Assembly (NCBI GenBank): GCA_910578965.1
Contig: CAJTSP010000099.1
Location: 1 to 9,676 of the forward strand
DNA from: an uncultured Oscillospiraceae bacterium
GTDB taxonomy: Bacteria > Bacillota > Clostridia > Oscillospirales > Ruminococcaceae
Length of the DNA stretch: 9,676 nucleotides
Direction: 5' to 3'
Of this stretch, positions 1-6,379 are shown in pieces. The position numbers and the translations under genes are program-made. Position 1 is the first letter of the stretch. Each line of letters starts with the position of its first letter. Under the pieces are notes generated by a model. It worked only from the letters and a program-made list of their open reading frames with translations, was not told where the DNA came from and searched no databases.

Positions 1-263
1 GTGTAAAGGAGCTGTTCATCAACGGGCTGATCGAGCTCGATGAATACCGCCAGCGGACGCAGGCCCTTGAGAGCCGGCTCATCCCCGAGGCGCAAACGGA
101 GCAGGCGCCGGACCTGGACAACCTGCGGCGGCTGCTACACAGCGACGCCCTTGCGATTTACGCGGCCCTGACCCGAGAGGAGCAGCGCGCCTTTTGGCGC
201 GGGGTCATCAAAAATGTGCGGGTTTACCGCGGCGTCATCCTTGACCCGCCTGCTTTTTTGTGA
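1..263 (+). CDS. C-terminal end of a site-specific serine recombinase (partial, runs off left edge)
   Basis: The frame whose codons begin at base 3 is open from the window edge to TGA at 261-263, followed at once by an in-frame TAG. It gives about 86 residues: a charged helical stretch (LFINGLIELDEYRQRTQAL), a linker rich in Glu and Gln, then a segment around TREEQRAFWRGVIKNVRV. Large serine recombinases of clostridial transposons and prophages typically end with this order: a short helix with a GLI..DEY pattern, then an EEQRAFWR..I..I.V motif after the zinc-ribbon and coiled-coil region. The resolvase catalytic domain would lie left of the window and cannot be checked. Such recombinases cut and rejoin attachment sites to integrate or excise an element, and their genes usually lie at one end of it. 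The assignment rests on remembered family patterns; a distantly related recombinase or another coiled-coil protein end is possible. Confidence 0.6.
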   Translation, partial: VKELFINGLIELDEYRQRTQALESRLIPEAQTEQAPDLDNLRRLLHSDALAIYAALTREEQRAFWRGVIKNVRVYRGVILDPPAFL

Positions 264-322
264 TAGAATTGTATAAACCGATGTGGATGGGTATAAGCAT
301 CATATATCAAAATTCGCGCCAT
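224..322 (-). CDS. Short reading frame behind a strong ribosome binding site; possible 5' stub of an interrupted gene
   Basis: On the minus strand a perfect AGGAGG (331-336) sits 8 bases before an ATG at 322-320. The frame reads MARILIYDAYTHPHRFIQFY and then 12 more residues before TAA at 226-224, so its last third overlaps the end of the recombinase gene on the other strand. I recognise no family. The good initiation signal joined to a short unconvincing peptide suggests that only the first codons are original and that the element carrying the recombinase is inserted inside this gene. It follows the SleC-like gene in the same direction, about 100 bases beyond its stop. Alternatives are a genuine 32-residue peptide or a chance signal. 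Confidence 0.25.
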   Translation of the reverse strand: MARILIYDAYTHPHRFIQFYHKKAGGSRMTPR

Positions 323-349
323 TGATGGTTCCTCCTATTTATTGGATAT

Positions 350-380
350 GCGGGGGTGCGGCGGGCAGCCGTGCCCCCGC
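350..380 (+). terminator. GC-rich hairpin, possible terminator between the SleC-like gene and the recombinase end
   Basis: Bases 350-362 and 368-380 form a 13-bp stem around the 5-base loop GGGCA. Eleven pairs are Watson-Crick and two adjacent ones are G-U wobbles when read as plus-strand RNA; on minus-strand RNA those two become A-C mismatches. The plus strand therefore folds better, which fits transcription coming from the recombinase. No clear T-run follows on either strand, so intrinsic termination is uncertain. For the rest of the 264-422 gap I see nothing further except the minus-strand initiation signal at 320-336. Confidence 0.4.
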
Positions 381-422
381 GTGCTTTGCCCTTATGCTGT
401 ATGGTGGAGCCTCTGTAGCGGT

Positions 423-3074
423 TTATTCGCCGCCGTCCTCATCGCAGCCGGATTCGTCGCCGCCACAGCCGCCATTCTCGGCATAGTCCCGGATAGTATT
501 CCAGGTAACCTCGTCCACCACGCCGGTTTCCTCCAGGCCAAAGCCTTTTTGGAAGGCGAGCACCGCCGCCTTGGTGTTTGGTCCAAAGATGCCATCCTCG
601 GCCAAAAAGAGCACCGGACAGTAGAGCTGGGCAATATCGTTCATCCACTGCTGCAATTGCAGCACCGCCGGGCCGGTGCTGCCTTCGGCCAGGCCGTAGC
701 CGGGCCAGCCGGTATGTTCGGCCGGCTGGTCGCAGCCGGCCGGGCATTGGCCGGCCGTAAGGCTCAAATAGATGCGCAGCGCCTCGTCCCAGGTTCTGCG
801 GCCTACCACGCCGTCCTGCACAAGGCCAAACGCCCGCTGGAAGCTCAGTACCGTTTGGGTTAGATCCTCATCAAAATCCTGGGTTAGGCCGTGGCTCTGC
901 ACGTCATCGTAAAAATAGGCGATGTAACTCAAAATAAAGCTGAGATACAGTACATTGTCGCCGGTACTGCCCTCCCGCAACGGCTGGCCGGGGTAGGGCC
1001 GCTGGTCGGTAATCACAACCGGGCCGCTCGCCCGCGCGGTACTGAACTGGCTGTAAATGCTGGACCAGGTGGCCGGACCAACCACCCCGTCGGCCGTGAG
1101 GCTGAACAGGCGCTGATAGGCACGTACCGCCGCGGTGGTAGCAGGGCCATACTGCCCGTCGATGGCGATGCGCGGGATGGACGGGAAATAGAAGGACAGC
1201 ACATACAGGTAGTATTGCAGCTCCCGCACGGCACGGCCGCTCGAACCCTCACGCAGGGTGCCGGGGAATGTGCCGGGGCGCTGGTTTTCGGCCAGCAGGT
1301 TGTTGGCAATATCAGTATATACCTCGTTCATCTTGTTCCAGGTGGCCCGGCCAACCACCCCGTCTACCGTAAGTCCAAAATAGCTTTGGAACCGGCGTAC
1401 CGAGTTTTCGGTGGCGCTTCCAAACACCCCGTCTACCGTGACGCTGGGGACCGAGGAATAGTTGGAAGCTGCAAACCGCAGGTAGAACTGTACCTGCTTG
1501 ACGCTGGCTCCCGTATCGCCGCGGCGCAGCGCCCTGCCGGGGTAGCCGTTTGCCGCGCCGCCGCCGATGTCGCTCTCGGCCGACTGGTAGGCACTGTACA
1601 GGGCATCCCAGGTCTGGCGGCCAACCACCCCGTCCGCCGTGAGGCCCTCGCCGCGCTGGAAGGCGCGTACCGCCGCGGTGGTGGCGGGCCCAAACCGGCC
1701 GTCTACCGTAATGCCGGGGATAGAGGAATCGAACTGCGCAAGGGTATTCAACCAGAACTGCACCTGCTCCACATGGTTGCCGGTGCTGCCCTCGCGCAGC
1801 GGACTGCCGGGATAGCTGCCCCCCGAGAGGGCGCCCCCGGCCGTTTCGCCCTCACTGGTGAGCTCGGCAAGGTCCTTGACGCTGACATAGATATAGCTGA
1901 TCTTATACCAGGTGGCCCGGCCAACCACCCCGTCCGCCGTAAGGTTGAACTGCTTTTGGAACCTTTTGACCGTGCTGGTCATGGCCGGGCCAAAGATGCC
2001 GTCCACCGCAAGCCGGCCCATAAAGGGGTAGTCCTGTGTAATGCGGTTGAGCTGCCGCTGCAGCACCGAAACGTTGGTGCCGCGATCCCCCTCGCGCAGC
2101 GGGCTGCCGGGGTAGCTCCTGGGGATGCTCTGGATGCGGTTGGTGCGCACGATCTCAATGTTGTTGCCATAATAGTAGCGCAGGATCTGCAGCGCGTTCA
2201 TTCCGGCGTTGGCCCGGTCCACCGTGCCCCACTGCTTCATGCCCGGGCAGCTCACAGTTTTGCCGTCGCAGTATTCGGTATAGTACGGCTCGATGGTGCC
2301 CGAGCGGCGCACATAGGTGTTAAAGATATCGTCGGTAATGCGCTCCATCACCTCAAAGATGGTGCGGCCATGCACATAGTACTGGTCGTAGCTGGTGGAG
2401 TTTGTGATATTGAAGCTGTAGCCTTTGCTGGGGTACCACTCGGTATAAATCCGGTTAAGCGCCAAGCTGATCTGGGCGTGGATGTTGGCGCGCAGGGCCT
2501 GCTCAGGCCAGGTGGGGTACACCTCGCTGGAGGCAACGTTGGCGATATACTTGCGGAAGGATACGGTTACGTCGCGGGCGCTGGCCGCCGGACGGCCAAG
2601 GTGTACCGTGATATTGGTGGGGATGATGGGCTGCTCGAGCACCCGCCCCTGGCATCCCTCCACCGGCTTGGGGCCGCTGCGGGCGTCCTGGTTTGCAAAC
2701 AGGCTGTGGGGCGGGATCTCCACCACCTCGGGCGCAGCCCGGCCTTCCATGCCGTTTTCGGCCGGGATCAGCTCGATGGGCGCCAGGGTAACCTGGCAGG
2801 AAAACACCTGTACGCCGTGCAGCACAACCGGGCGCCAGCCGGTTTTTTCGGCCGTGATGTCCCAAACGGAATAAGGCTGCACCGTAGTGTTGTTTGGATT
2901 GAGGGAGTAGCGCTCGCTCGGGGCGCTCAGGGCCAGGTCGGGTGCATTGCCCTCGCTGTCGGTGGTAAACCGGTAGCTCTCGCCGCCGGGGCCGCTCACC
3001 GTGACGCTGACCGACGGCACGGGGGCAGACTGGCGGGCCGCAAAGCTCTGTACCCGCAAAATACCGCTGCTCAT
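423..3074 (-). CDS. SleC-family spore cortex-lytic protein with six peptidoglycan-binding repeats
   Basis: This 883-residue protein resembles clostridial SleC, which degrades spore cortex peptidoglycan during germination after activation by Csp proteases. Residues 1-100 look like a small beta-sandwich (ILRVQSF...VSVTVSGPGGE), as at the SleC N-terminus. Residues 170-308 form a SpoIID-like lytic domain with YIANVASSEVYPTWP, whose Glu184 aligns by eye with the SpoIID catalytic glutamate, plus ALNRIYTEWY, YCDGKTVSCPG and ILRYYYG, all SleC hallmarks. Residues 320-866 hold six PG_binding_1 repeats of about 75-90 residues, each with YPG..LREG..G..V, DG.FGP.T and DGVVG..TW. SleC of C. perfringens and C. 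difficile has about one repeat, so this protein is about twice the usual length. The tail is Asp/Glu/Gly-rich with Cys870 and Cys877. No signal peptide is seen. ATG 3074 is chosen because GGAG at 3087-3084 is 9 bases away; the in-frame TTG at 3080 is only 3 bases away. A SleC paralogue acting elsewhere in the cell wall is possible. Confidence 0.85.
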   Translation of the reverse strand: MSSGILRVQSFAARQSAPVPSVSVTVSGPGGESYRFTTDSEGNAPDLALSAPSERYSLNPNNTTVQPYSVWDITAEKTGWRPVVLHGVQVFSCQVTLAPIELIPAENGMEGRAAPEVVEIPPHSLFANQDARSGPKPVEGCQGRVLEQPIIPTNITVHLGRPAASARDVTVSFRKYIANVASSEVYPTWPEQALRANIHAQISLALNRIYTEWYPSKGYSFNITNSTSYDQYYVHGRTIFEVMERITDDIFNTYVRRSGTIEPYYTEYCDGKTVSCPGMKQWGTVDRANAGMNALQILRYYYGNNIEIVRTNRIQSIPRSYPGSPLREGDRGTNVSVLQRQLNRITQDYPFMGRLAVDGIFGPAMTSTVKRFQKQFNLTADGVVGRATWYKISYIYVSVKDLAELTSEGETAGGALSGGSYPGSPLREGSTGNHVEQVQFWLNTLAQFDSSIPGITVDGRFGPATTAAVRAFQRGEGLTADGVVGRQTWDALYSAYQSAESDIGGGAANGYPGRALRRGDTGASVKQVQFYLRFAASNYSSVPSVTVDGVFGSATENSVRRFQSYFGLTVDGVVGRATWNKMNEVYTDIANNLLAENQRPGTFPGTLREGSSGRAVRELQYYLYVLSFYFPSIPRIAIDGQYGPATTAAVRAYQRLFSLTADGVVGPATWSSIYSQFSTARASGPVVITDQRPYPGQPLREGSTGDNVLYLSFILSYIAYFYDDVQSHGLTQDFDEDLTQTVLSFQRAFGLVQDGVVGRRTWDEALRIYLSLTAGQCPAGCDQPAEHTGWPGYGLAEGSTGPAVLQLQQWMNDIAQLYCPVLFLAEDGIFGPNTKAAVLAFQKGFGLEETGVVDEVTWNTIRDYAENGGCGGDESGCDEDGGE
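483..2114 (-). repeat. Array of six peptidoglycan-binding repeats inside the SleC-like gene
   Basis: Six units of roughly 225-300 bases encode PG_binding_1 modules starting near residues 321, 421, 511, 603, 694 and 790. The second to fourth are the most alike; the fifth and sixth have drifted (the fifth lacks the DG.FGP turn, the sixth has ETGVVDEVTW). At DNA level the 14-mer CCAACCACCCCGTC occurs in identical form at 1078-1091, 1351-1364, 1621-1634 and 1921-1934, spaced 273, 270 and 300 bases. The copies at 1351 and 1921 share more than 20 identical bases. This suggests fairly recent duplication or gene conversion and offers substrate for changes in repeat number. Confidence 0.8.
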
Positions 3075-3093
3075 ATACAATAACTCCTTTTCC

Positions 3094-3112
3094 GGGCGGC
3101 GCGGCGCCGCCC
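3094..3112 (-). promoter_or_regulatory. Leader hairpin just before the SleC-like ribosome binding site
   Basis: An 8-bp all-GC inverted repeat with a 3-base loop (stem GGGCGGCG/CGCCGCCC) ends 3 bases before the CCGGAAAAGGAG region on the minus strand. In the mRNA this stable stem would lie immediately upstream of the Shine-Dalgarno sequence. It could stabilise the transcript or shield the site, or it may be only a by-product of high GC content. Confidence 0.4.
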
Positions 3113-3141
3113 TCTTGATAAGTTCAAACCGGGGGCTTTCC

Positions 3142-3150
3142 TACCTTATG
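3142..3150 (-). promoter_or_regulatory. Possible sigma-K-type -10 element for the SleC-like gene
   Basis: The minus strand reads CATAAGGTA here. It fits the CATANNNTA -10 consensus known for the mother-cell sporulation factor sigma-K of Bacillus. It is 68 bases before the ATG, giving a leader of about 60 bases that would contain the 3094-3112 hairpin. No convincing AC-type -35 is visible at the expected distance, and no sigma-A promoter is obvious in 3113-3200 on this strand. Offered as a weak match that agrees with a late sporulation gene. Confidence 0.25.
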
Positions 3151-3200
3151 CGACACAGCCAGCCCTTGACACCGGAAAAACGCCCCCGCGGCACACAAGC

Positions 3201-3238
3201 AAAAGCCCGCGCCCGCTTTTTGACGGGAGCGGGCTTTT
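3201..3238. terminator. Symmetrical terminator-like hairpin between two divergent genes
   Basis: AAAAGCCCGC (3201-3210) is the exact reverse complement of GCGGGCTTTT (3229-3238). Inside, CCCG (3212-3215) can pair with CGGG (3224-3227), extending the stem to 14 pairs with a single G/A mismatch. A-run/T-run flanks make it look like a bidirectional intrinsic terminator. However, it lies between the divergent starts of the SleC-like gene and the XRE gene, upstream of both putative promoters, so neither gene would be ended by it. It may insulate the two promoters from antisense read-through. Confidence 0.55.
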
Positions 3239-3293
3239 GGGCCCTGGCATGGCGCAAAACCACAGGCTTTTGCGGCGGTAAACCACCGGTCGG

Positions 3294-3323
3294 TTGAAAA
3301 AGGCGGCGCCGGCATGCTACAAT
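3294..3323 (+). promoter_or_regulatory. Sigma-A promoter for the XRE-tcdA operon
   Basis: TTGAAA (3294-3299) and TACAAT (3318-3323) are separated by 18 bases, each one base off consensus. Transcription would start near 3330, leaving a leader of about 30 bases with AAAAGGAGG at 3341-3349 before the ATG at 3359. The position also argues against an in-frame upstream ATG at 3314, which would overlap the -10 element. Confidence 0.65.
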
Positions 3324-3358
3324 CTGTACAAAAGGCTGCAAAAAGGAGGGCTGTGCGG

Positions 3359-4165
3359 ATGGACAACAGGCAAATGGGCCAATTTATCTGTACCTTGCGC
3401 AGGGAGCAGGGCCTCACCCAAAAGGCGCTGGCCCAGCGGCTGCATGTAACCGACAAGGCCGTTTCGAAATGGGAAAGGGGCCTGTGCTGCCCCGACATTG
3501 CCCTGCTGCCCGCGTTGGCCCAGGCGCTGGATACAACGGTGGAGGAACTTCTGGACGGCCTGCGGGACACCCCGGCAGCCGCCAGGGGGTCGGCCGCCAA
3601 AAAGGCGCCGTGTGCCGCCCGCAGCAAGCAGGCCCTGCGCAGGCGCTGCGCCGTGGGCTGGCTGCTGTTTTTGCTGGCCGGGGTACTGGTGTGCGGCATC
3701 TGTGACCTCTGCACCGGCGGCCGGGGCTGGGCGCTCTACCCGGCTTCCTGCTGTGCGCTTGCCGGGCCGGCCGTCTTTTTTTTGATCCTGCGGGGCGCTA
3801 GGGGCATTTTTGCCTCGCTGCTCTGCTTGAGCGGGCTGATCGGCCCGTTTTTGTACGCGCTGGACCGGCTGATCCCAAAAGAAGCTTCGATCCTGCCGGT
3901 TGGCCTGGCGATGGCCGGGCTGGGCCTTGCGCTGCTATGGGGCTGCTATGGGGCCGCCCTGCGCTGGCGTGTACGGCCGCTGCGGGCCGGGGCCGCCTGC
4001 GCGGGGCTTTGCCTTTTGGCCTGCCTTGCCGTCAACCTGACCCTGGCCCGACTGCTGGGCATCCCCCTGTTGGACGGCTGGGACCTGCTTGTTATTATGC
4101 TGCTGGGGGTATTGGCTGCGGCGCTGCTCTGGCTGGACCGGCACCCCGCCCGGCATCCCGACTGA
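3359..4165 (+). CDS. XRE-family helix-turn-helix protein with C-terminal membrane domain
   Basis: This 268-residue protein has a lambda-Cro/XRE DNA-binding domain at residues 8-66. The helix-turn-helix spans LTQKALAQRLHV..KAVSKWERG (19-41), including the KWERG turn usual in these regulators. After a basic, Ala-rich linker (70-98) come about six hydrophobic segments, near 98-118, 124-144, 149-168, 178-203, 209-234 and 243-260. Membrane-anchored XRE proteins with this plan are common in Firmicutes; most have no known ligand or target. The start ATG at 3359 has AAAAGGAGG 9 bases upstream. The gene lies 15 bases before tcdA and is probably cotranscribed with it, though a functional tie is not implied. 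It diverges from the SleC-like gene, whose upstream region it could contact. The target, signal and any self-regulation are unknown. Confidence 0.8.
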   Translation: MDNRQMGQFICTLRREQGLTQKALAQRLHVTDKAVSKWERGLCCPDIALLPALAQALDTTVEELLDGLRDTPAAARGSAAKKAPCAARSKQALRRRCAVGWLLFLLAGVLVCGICDLCTGGRGWALYPASCCALAGPAVFFLILRGARGIFASLLCLSGLIGPFLYALDRLIPKEASILPVGLAMAGLGLALLWGCYGAALRWRVRPLRAGAACAGLCLLACLAVNLTLARLLGIPLLDGWDLLVIMLLGVLAAALLWLDRHPARHPD

Positions 4166-4180
4166 AAAGGAGAAACAACC

Positions 4181-4987
4181 ATGCCCATGGAGGAACGCAC
4201 CCGGCTGCTGCTGGGGGATGAGGGGATCGCCCGGCTGCAAAGGGCGCACGTGCTGCTGTTTGGGCTGGGGGGCGTAGGCAGCTATACGGCCGAGGCGCTG
4301 GCCCGGGCCGGGGTGGGGGCGCTGACCCTGGTGGACGACGACCTCGTGAGCGAAAGCAACCTCAACCGCCAGCTAATCGCGCTGCACAGCACGGTAGGCC
4401 GACCCAAGGCAGAGGTGGCCGCCGCCCGGATTGCGGACATCAACCCCGGCTGCCGGGTAACGCCGGTGCGGCTTTTTTACACCCCCGATACGGCGGTGCG
4501 GCTGCCCTTTGCCGGGCCACAGGGGCCGCTGTACAATTACATTGTGGACGCGGTGGACACGGTGAGCGCCAAGCTGGAAATTTTGCAGCGGGCGGCCGGG
4601 GCGGGCATCCCGGCCATCAGTTGCATGGGCACCGGCAACAAGCTGCACCCCGAGCTATTGCGGCTGGCCACCCTGGAAAAAACCGAGGGCTGCCCGCTGG
4701 CCCGGGTGATGCGGCGGGAGTGCCGCAGGCGCGGGCTTAAAGATGTGCGGGTGGTGTATTCGGCCGAGCCGCGGCGGCCGGGCCGCGGCGGCGCTGGCCT
4801 GCCCACGGATACCGTGGGGATTGGGCAGGCCAGGCGGGATGGGCCGCCCTGCAGCGCAGCGGACGCCGGGCCGGCCGAACGGCCCGGCCTGCCAAAAAAA
4901 GCCGTACCGGGCAGCGTGAGCTTTGTGCCGGGCGCGGCGGGGCTGATGCTGGCCGGCGAGGTAGTACGGGTGCTGGCCGGCCTTTAG
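4181..4987 (+). CDS. tcdA: tRNA threonylcarbamoyladenosine dehydratase (cyclic t6A synthase), ThiF/E1-like
   Basis: TcdA (CsdL/YgdL) uses ATP to cyclise t6A at position 37 of ANN-decoding tRNAs into ct6A. The 268-residue protein has the E1-like Rossmann signature GLGGVGSYTAEALARAGVG (28-46), the acidic VDDDLV (51-56), SNLNRQ (59-64) for ATP and Mg binding, a conserved Lys76 in RPKAEV, VDAVDT (122-127), and the TcdA-type end VPGSVSFVPGAAGLMLAGEVV (242-262). Start ATG 4181 has AAAAGGAG 8 bases upstream and follows the XRE stop by 15 bases, so the two genes likely share a transcript. Between EPRRP (about residue 200) and KKAVPGS (239) lies a Gly/Pro/Ala-rich stretch that I judge some 25-30 residues longer than in usual Gram-positive TcdA; its DNA is full of inverted repeats. 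It joins the VVYS strand to the last helix, so folding may tolerate it. A generic ThiF/MoeB protein is less likely. Confidence 0.88.
   Translation: MPMEERTRLLLGDEGIARLQRAHVLLFGLGGVGSYTAEALARAGVGALTLVDDDLVSESNLNRQLIALHSTVGRPKAEVAAARIADINPGCRVTPVRLFYTPDTAVRLPFAGPQGPLYNYIVDAVDTVSAKLEILQRAAGAGIPAISCMGTGNKLHPELLRLATLEKTEGCPLARVMRRECRRRGLKDVRVVYSAEPRRPGRGGAGLPTDTVGIGQARRDGPPCSAADAGPAERPGLPKKAVPGSVSFVPGAAGLMLAGEVVRVLAGL
4796..4888. repeat. Palindrome-rich in-frame insert within tcdA
   Basis: GGCCTGCCC (4796-4804) pairs with GGGCAGGCC (4823-4831), CCCACGG (4802-4808) with CCGTGGG (4812-4818), and GCCGGGCC (4865-4872) with GGCCCGGC (4881-4888). GGCCTGCC recurs at the far end (4886-4893), so the block is roughly flanked by inverted ends. 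Immediately upstream GCCGCGGCGG is directly repeated (4768-4777, 4782-4791). The whole stretch stays in frame with tcdA. It could be a small palindromic repeat element that landed inside the gene, or simply low-complexity GC-rich coding drift. Confidence 0.45.
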
Positions 4988-5013
4988 CGTTATACGGCGC
5001 GGCGGGGGGCAAG

Positions 5014-5028
5014 GCGCGCCGGCAGGGC
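5014..5028 (+). repeat. 15-bp direct repeat, left copy flanking the MarR-MATE module
   Basis: GCGCGCCGGCAGGGC here is identical to 6993-7007. This copy lies in the 77-base gap between tcdA and the converging MATE gene. In that gap (4988-5064) I see no good terminator for either gene; only short GC inverted repeats such as GGCGCG/CGCGCC (4996-5001, 5015-5020). Confidence 0.4.
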
Positions 5029-5064
5029 ATGGGCCCAAGCCGCAGGGGTTTTACCACCGGCCCG

Positions 5065-6379
5065 TTATGATGACGGCAGCTTTTTATCTGCATGTTTTTT
5101 TAGAAAAACCGCTAACAAGGCCGATAAAACCCGGGCCAGGACCGTACTCCACCAAATCATCTCCTGCCCGCCGAGCAAGGGCGGCAGAACCAGCATAAGC
5201 GCCAGCATAAACAGCGGTTCGATAAAGGTTAAAATATAGGACAATGCACTTTTTTCTGTGGCATAAAAGCCCGCGGTCGTAATGCGGAGAACGGCAACAA
5301 AGGGTACCGAAACCAAGAAAACGGGCATGATCCTTGCAATTTCCGTATTCACAAAGTCGGACGCTCCAAACAGGGAGCCGAGGCTTCCCTTTATCAAATA
5401 CATCAAGACGCATCCGATTACAGACAGGGACATTGCAAAGCCATACGCCATGCTTGTTGTAATTTTCAGCTTATCAAAATTTTTCTCGCCGTAATGCCGG
5501 CTGAGCAGCGGCTGGATTCCGTCGCCTACCCCTTGCAGCATCAGGTATACAATGCAGATGACGTAGGCGATGCAGGCATAGCTGGCAACGGCGGGCCCCC
5601 CCCCCGTAAAAAACAGAGAAACGGTTTATAATAACCAGGGATATATTCGGCGACATGGCAAGCCCAAAGGGGGCAATCCCGATCTTGAGTATCGACGCGG
5701 ACACCCTTGGCAGCCGTGAAAAGGGGATTTTCAGCGTGAACTGCCCGCTGCGCAGCAGATAGGCAAGCGCCATCAGCATGGTCACGCCCTGCCCGACCAC
5801 CGTAGCCCATGCCGCGCCGGCAACCCCCTGCTCCCATACCCATACAAACAGGTAGTCGAGAATGATGTTGGTCACAAAGCCTGCAACCATGGAAGCCATT
5901 GCATAAAAGGAACCGCCATGATTACGGATAAACGGCACCAATCCTGTACCGATCACCTGCAGGGCGGCCCCTAACGCGATAACCGCAATATATTCCTCCC
6001 CCAATGCAAGCAGCTCCCCGCTCGCCCCCAGCAGCCTTAACAGCGTGCCGTTCAAACAGGAAACCAAAAGGGTTAAAAGGGCGCTTGAAGCCATCAGCAC
6101 CCACAGGGCCCCGGCAGTAAATTCCCTTGCCTGTGCCTGTTTTTTCTTTGCCCTATAAATAGAGTAGTAGATTGCGCCGCCCATACCAACCCCTGTGCCG
6201 AGCGCCTGAATGGCCGCGACAATGGGATAAGCGATATTGACGGCCGAAAGGCCCCAGTCTCCTATGCTGTTTCCGATAAAAAAACCGTCCACAATTGTAT
6301 AAACCCCTGATAAGGCAAAGGACAGCACGGACGGAACAGCGTATTTGAAAAAGGCTTTTACCTCACGGATTTGTCCCAT
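5065..6379 (-). pseudogene. MATE-family multidrug/cation efflux pump, reading frame broken at a G10 tract
   Basis: MATE pumps export drugs or organic cations using H+ or Na+ gradients. From ATG 6379 the protein starts MGQIREVKAFFKYAVPSV and runs through typical MATE segments: TIVDGFFIGNSIGDWGLSAV, IQALGTGVGMGGAIYYS, VPFIRNHGGSFYAMASM, NIILDYLFVWV followed by GVAGAAWATVVGQ. After NRFSVFYGGG (residue 261) the frame changes at ten G (5605-5596), and a nonsense tail of 40 residues ends at 5474. In the neighbouring frame the protein resumes at once: AVASYACIAYVICIVYLMLQGVGDGIQPLLS, to the stop at 5065. With nine G instead of ten the two parts join into a 437-residue protein, the usual MATE length, with no other lesion. 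The start overlaps the end of the MarR gene by 17 bases, so translation is probably coupled; AGGAGA lies 11 bases upstream. The layout resembles mepR-mepA. Whether it is switched off, phase-variable or a sequencing error is open. Confidence 0.85.
5596..5605 (-). repeat. Homopolymeric tract of ten G (minus strand) within the MATE gene
   Basis: The plus strand has ten consecutive C, preceded by GCGGG. It is exactly where the MATE frame shifts. Losing one G restores the full frame; the tract encodes a short Gly run in a loop between transmembrane segments. Tracts of this length are prone to slipped-strand mispairing in cells and to base-calling or assembly error. Confidence 0.9.

Noticed and set aside
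3075..3080. TTG at 3080 as start of the SleC-like gene
   Set aside because: It is only 3 bases from GGAG; the ATG at 3074 is 9 bases from it and gives the expected N-terminus.
891..3083. Very long open frame (730 codons) on the plus strand opposite the SleC-like gene
   Set aside because: It is the antisense shadow of a GC-rich repetitive gene; the minus-strand frame has recognisable SleC and PG-binding motifs, a ribosome binding site and a sensible start, while this frame has no recognised domain.
3314..3358. Upstream ATG at 3314 for the XRE protein
   Set aside because: It overlaps the -10 element of the likely promoter and lacks a ribosome binding site; ATG 3359 has AAAAGGAGG at good spacing and begins directly before the XRE domain.
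5077..5100. Plus-strand hairpin with T-run (GCAG...CTGC then TTTTTTT) as tcdA terminator
   Set aside because: The stem is only 4 bp and lies inside the end of the MATE coding region.
5065..5541. Separate small gene for the C-terminal half of the MATE protein starting at MLQGVGDG
   Set aside because: The sequence before that Met is still MATE in the same frame back to the G10 tract, so this is the second part of one frameshifted gene.
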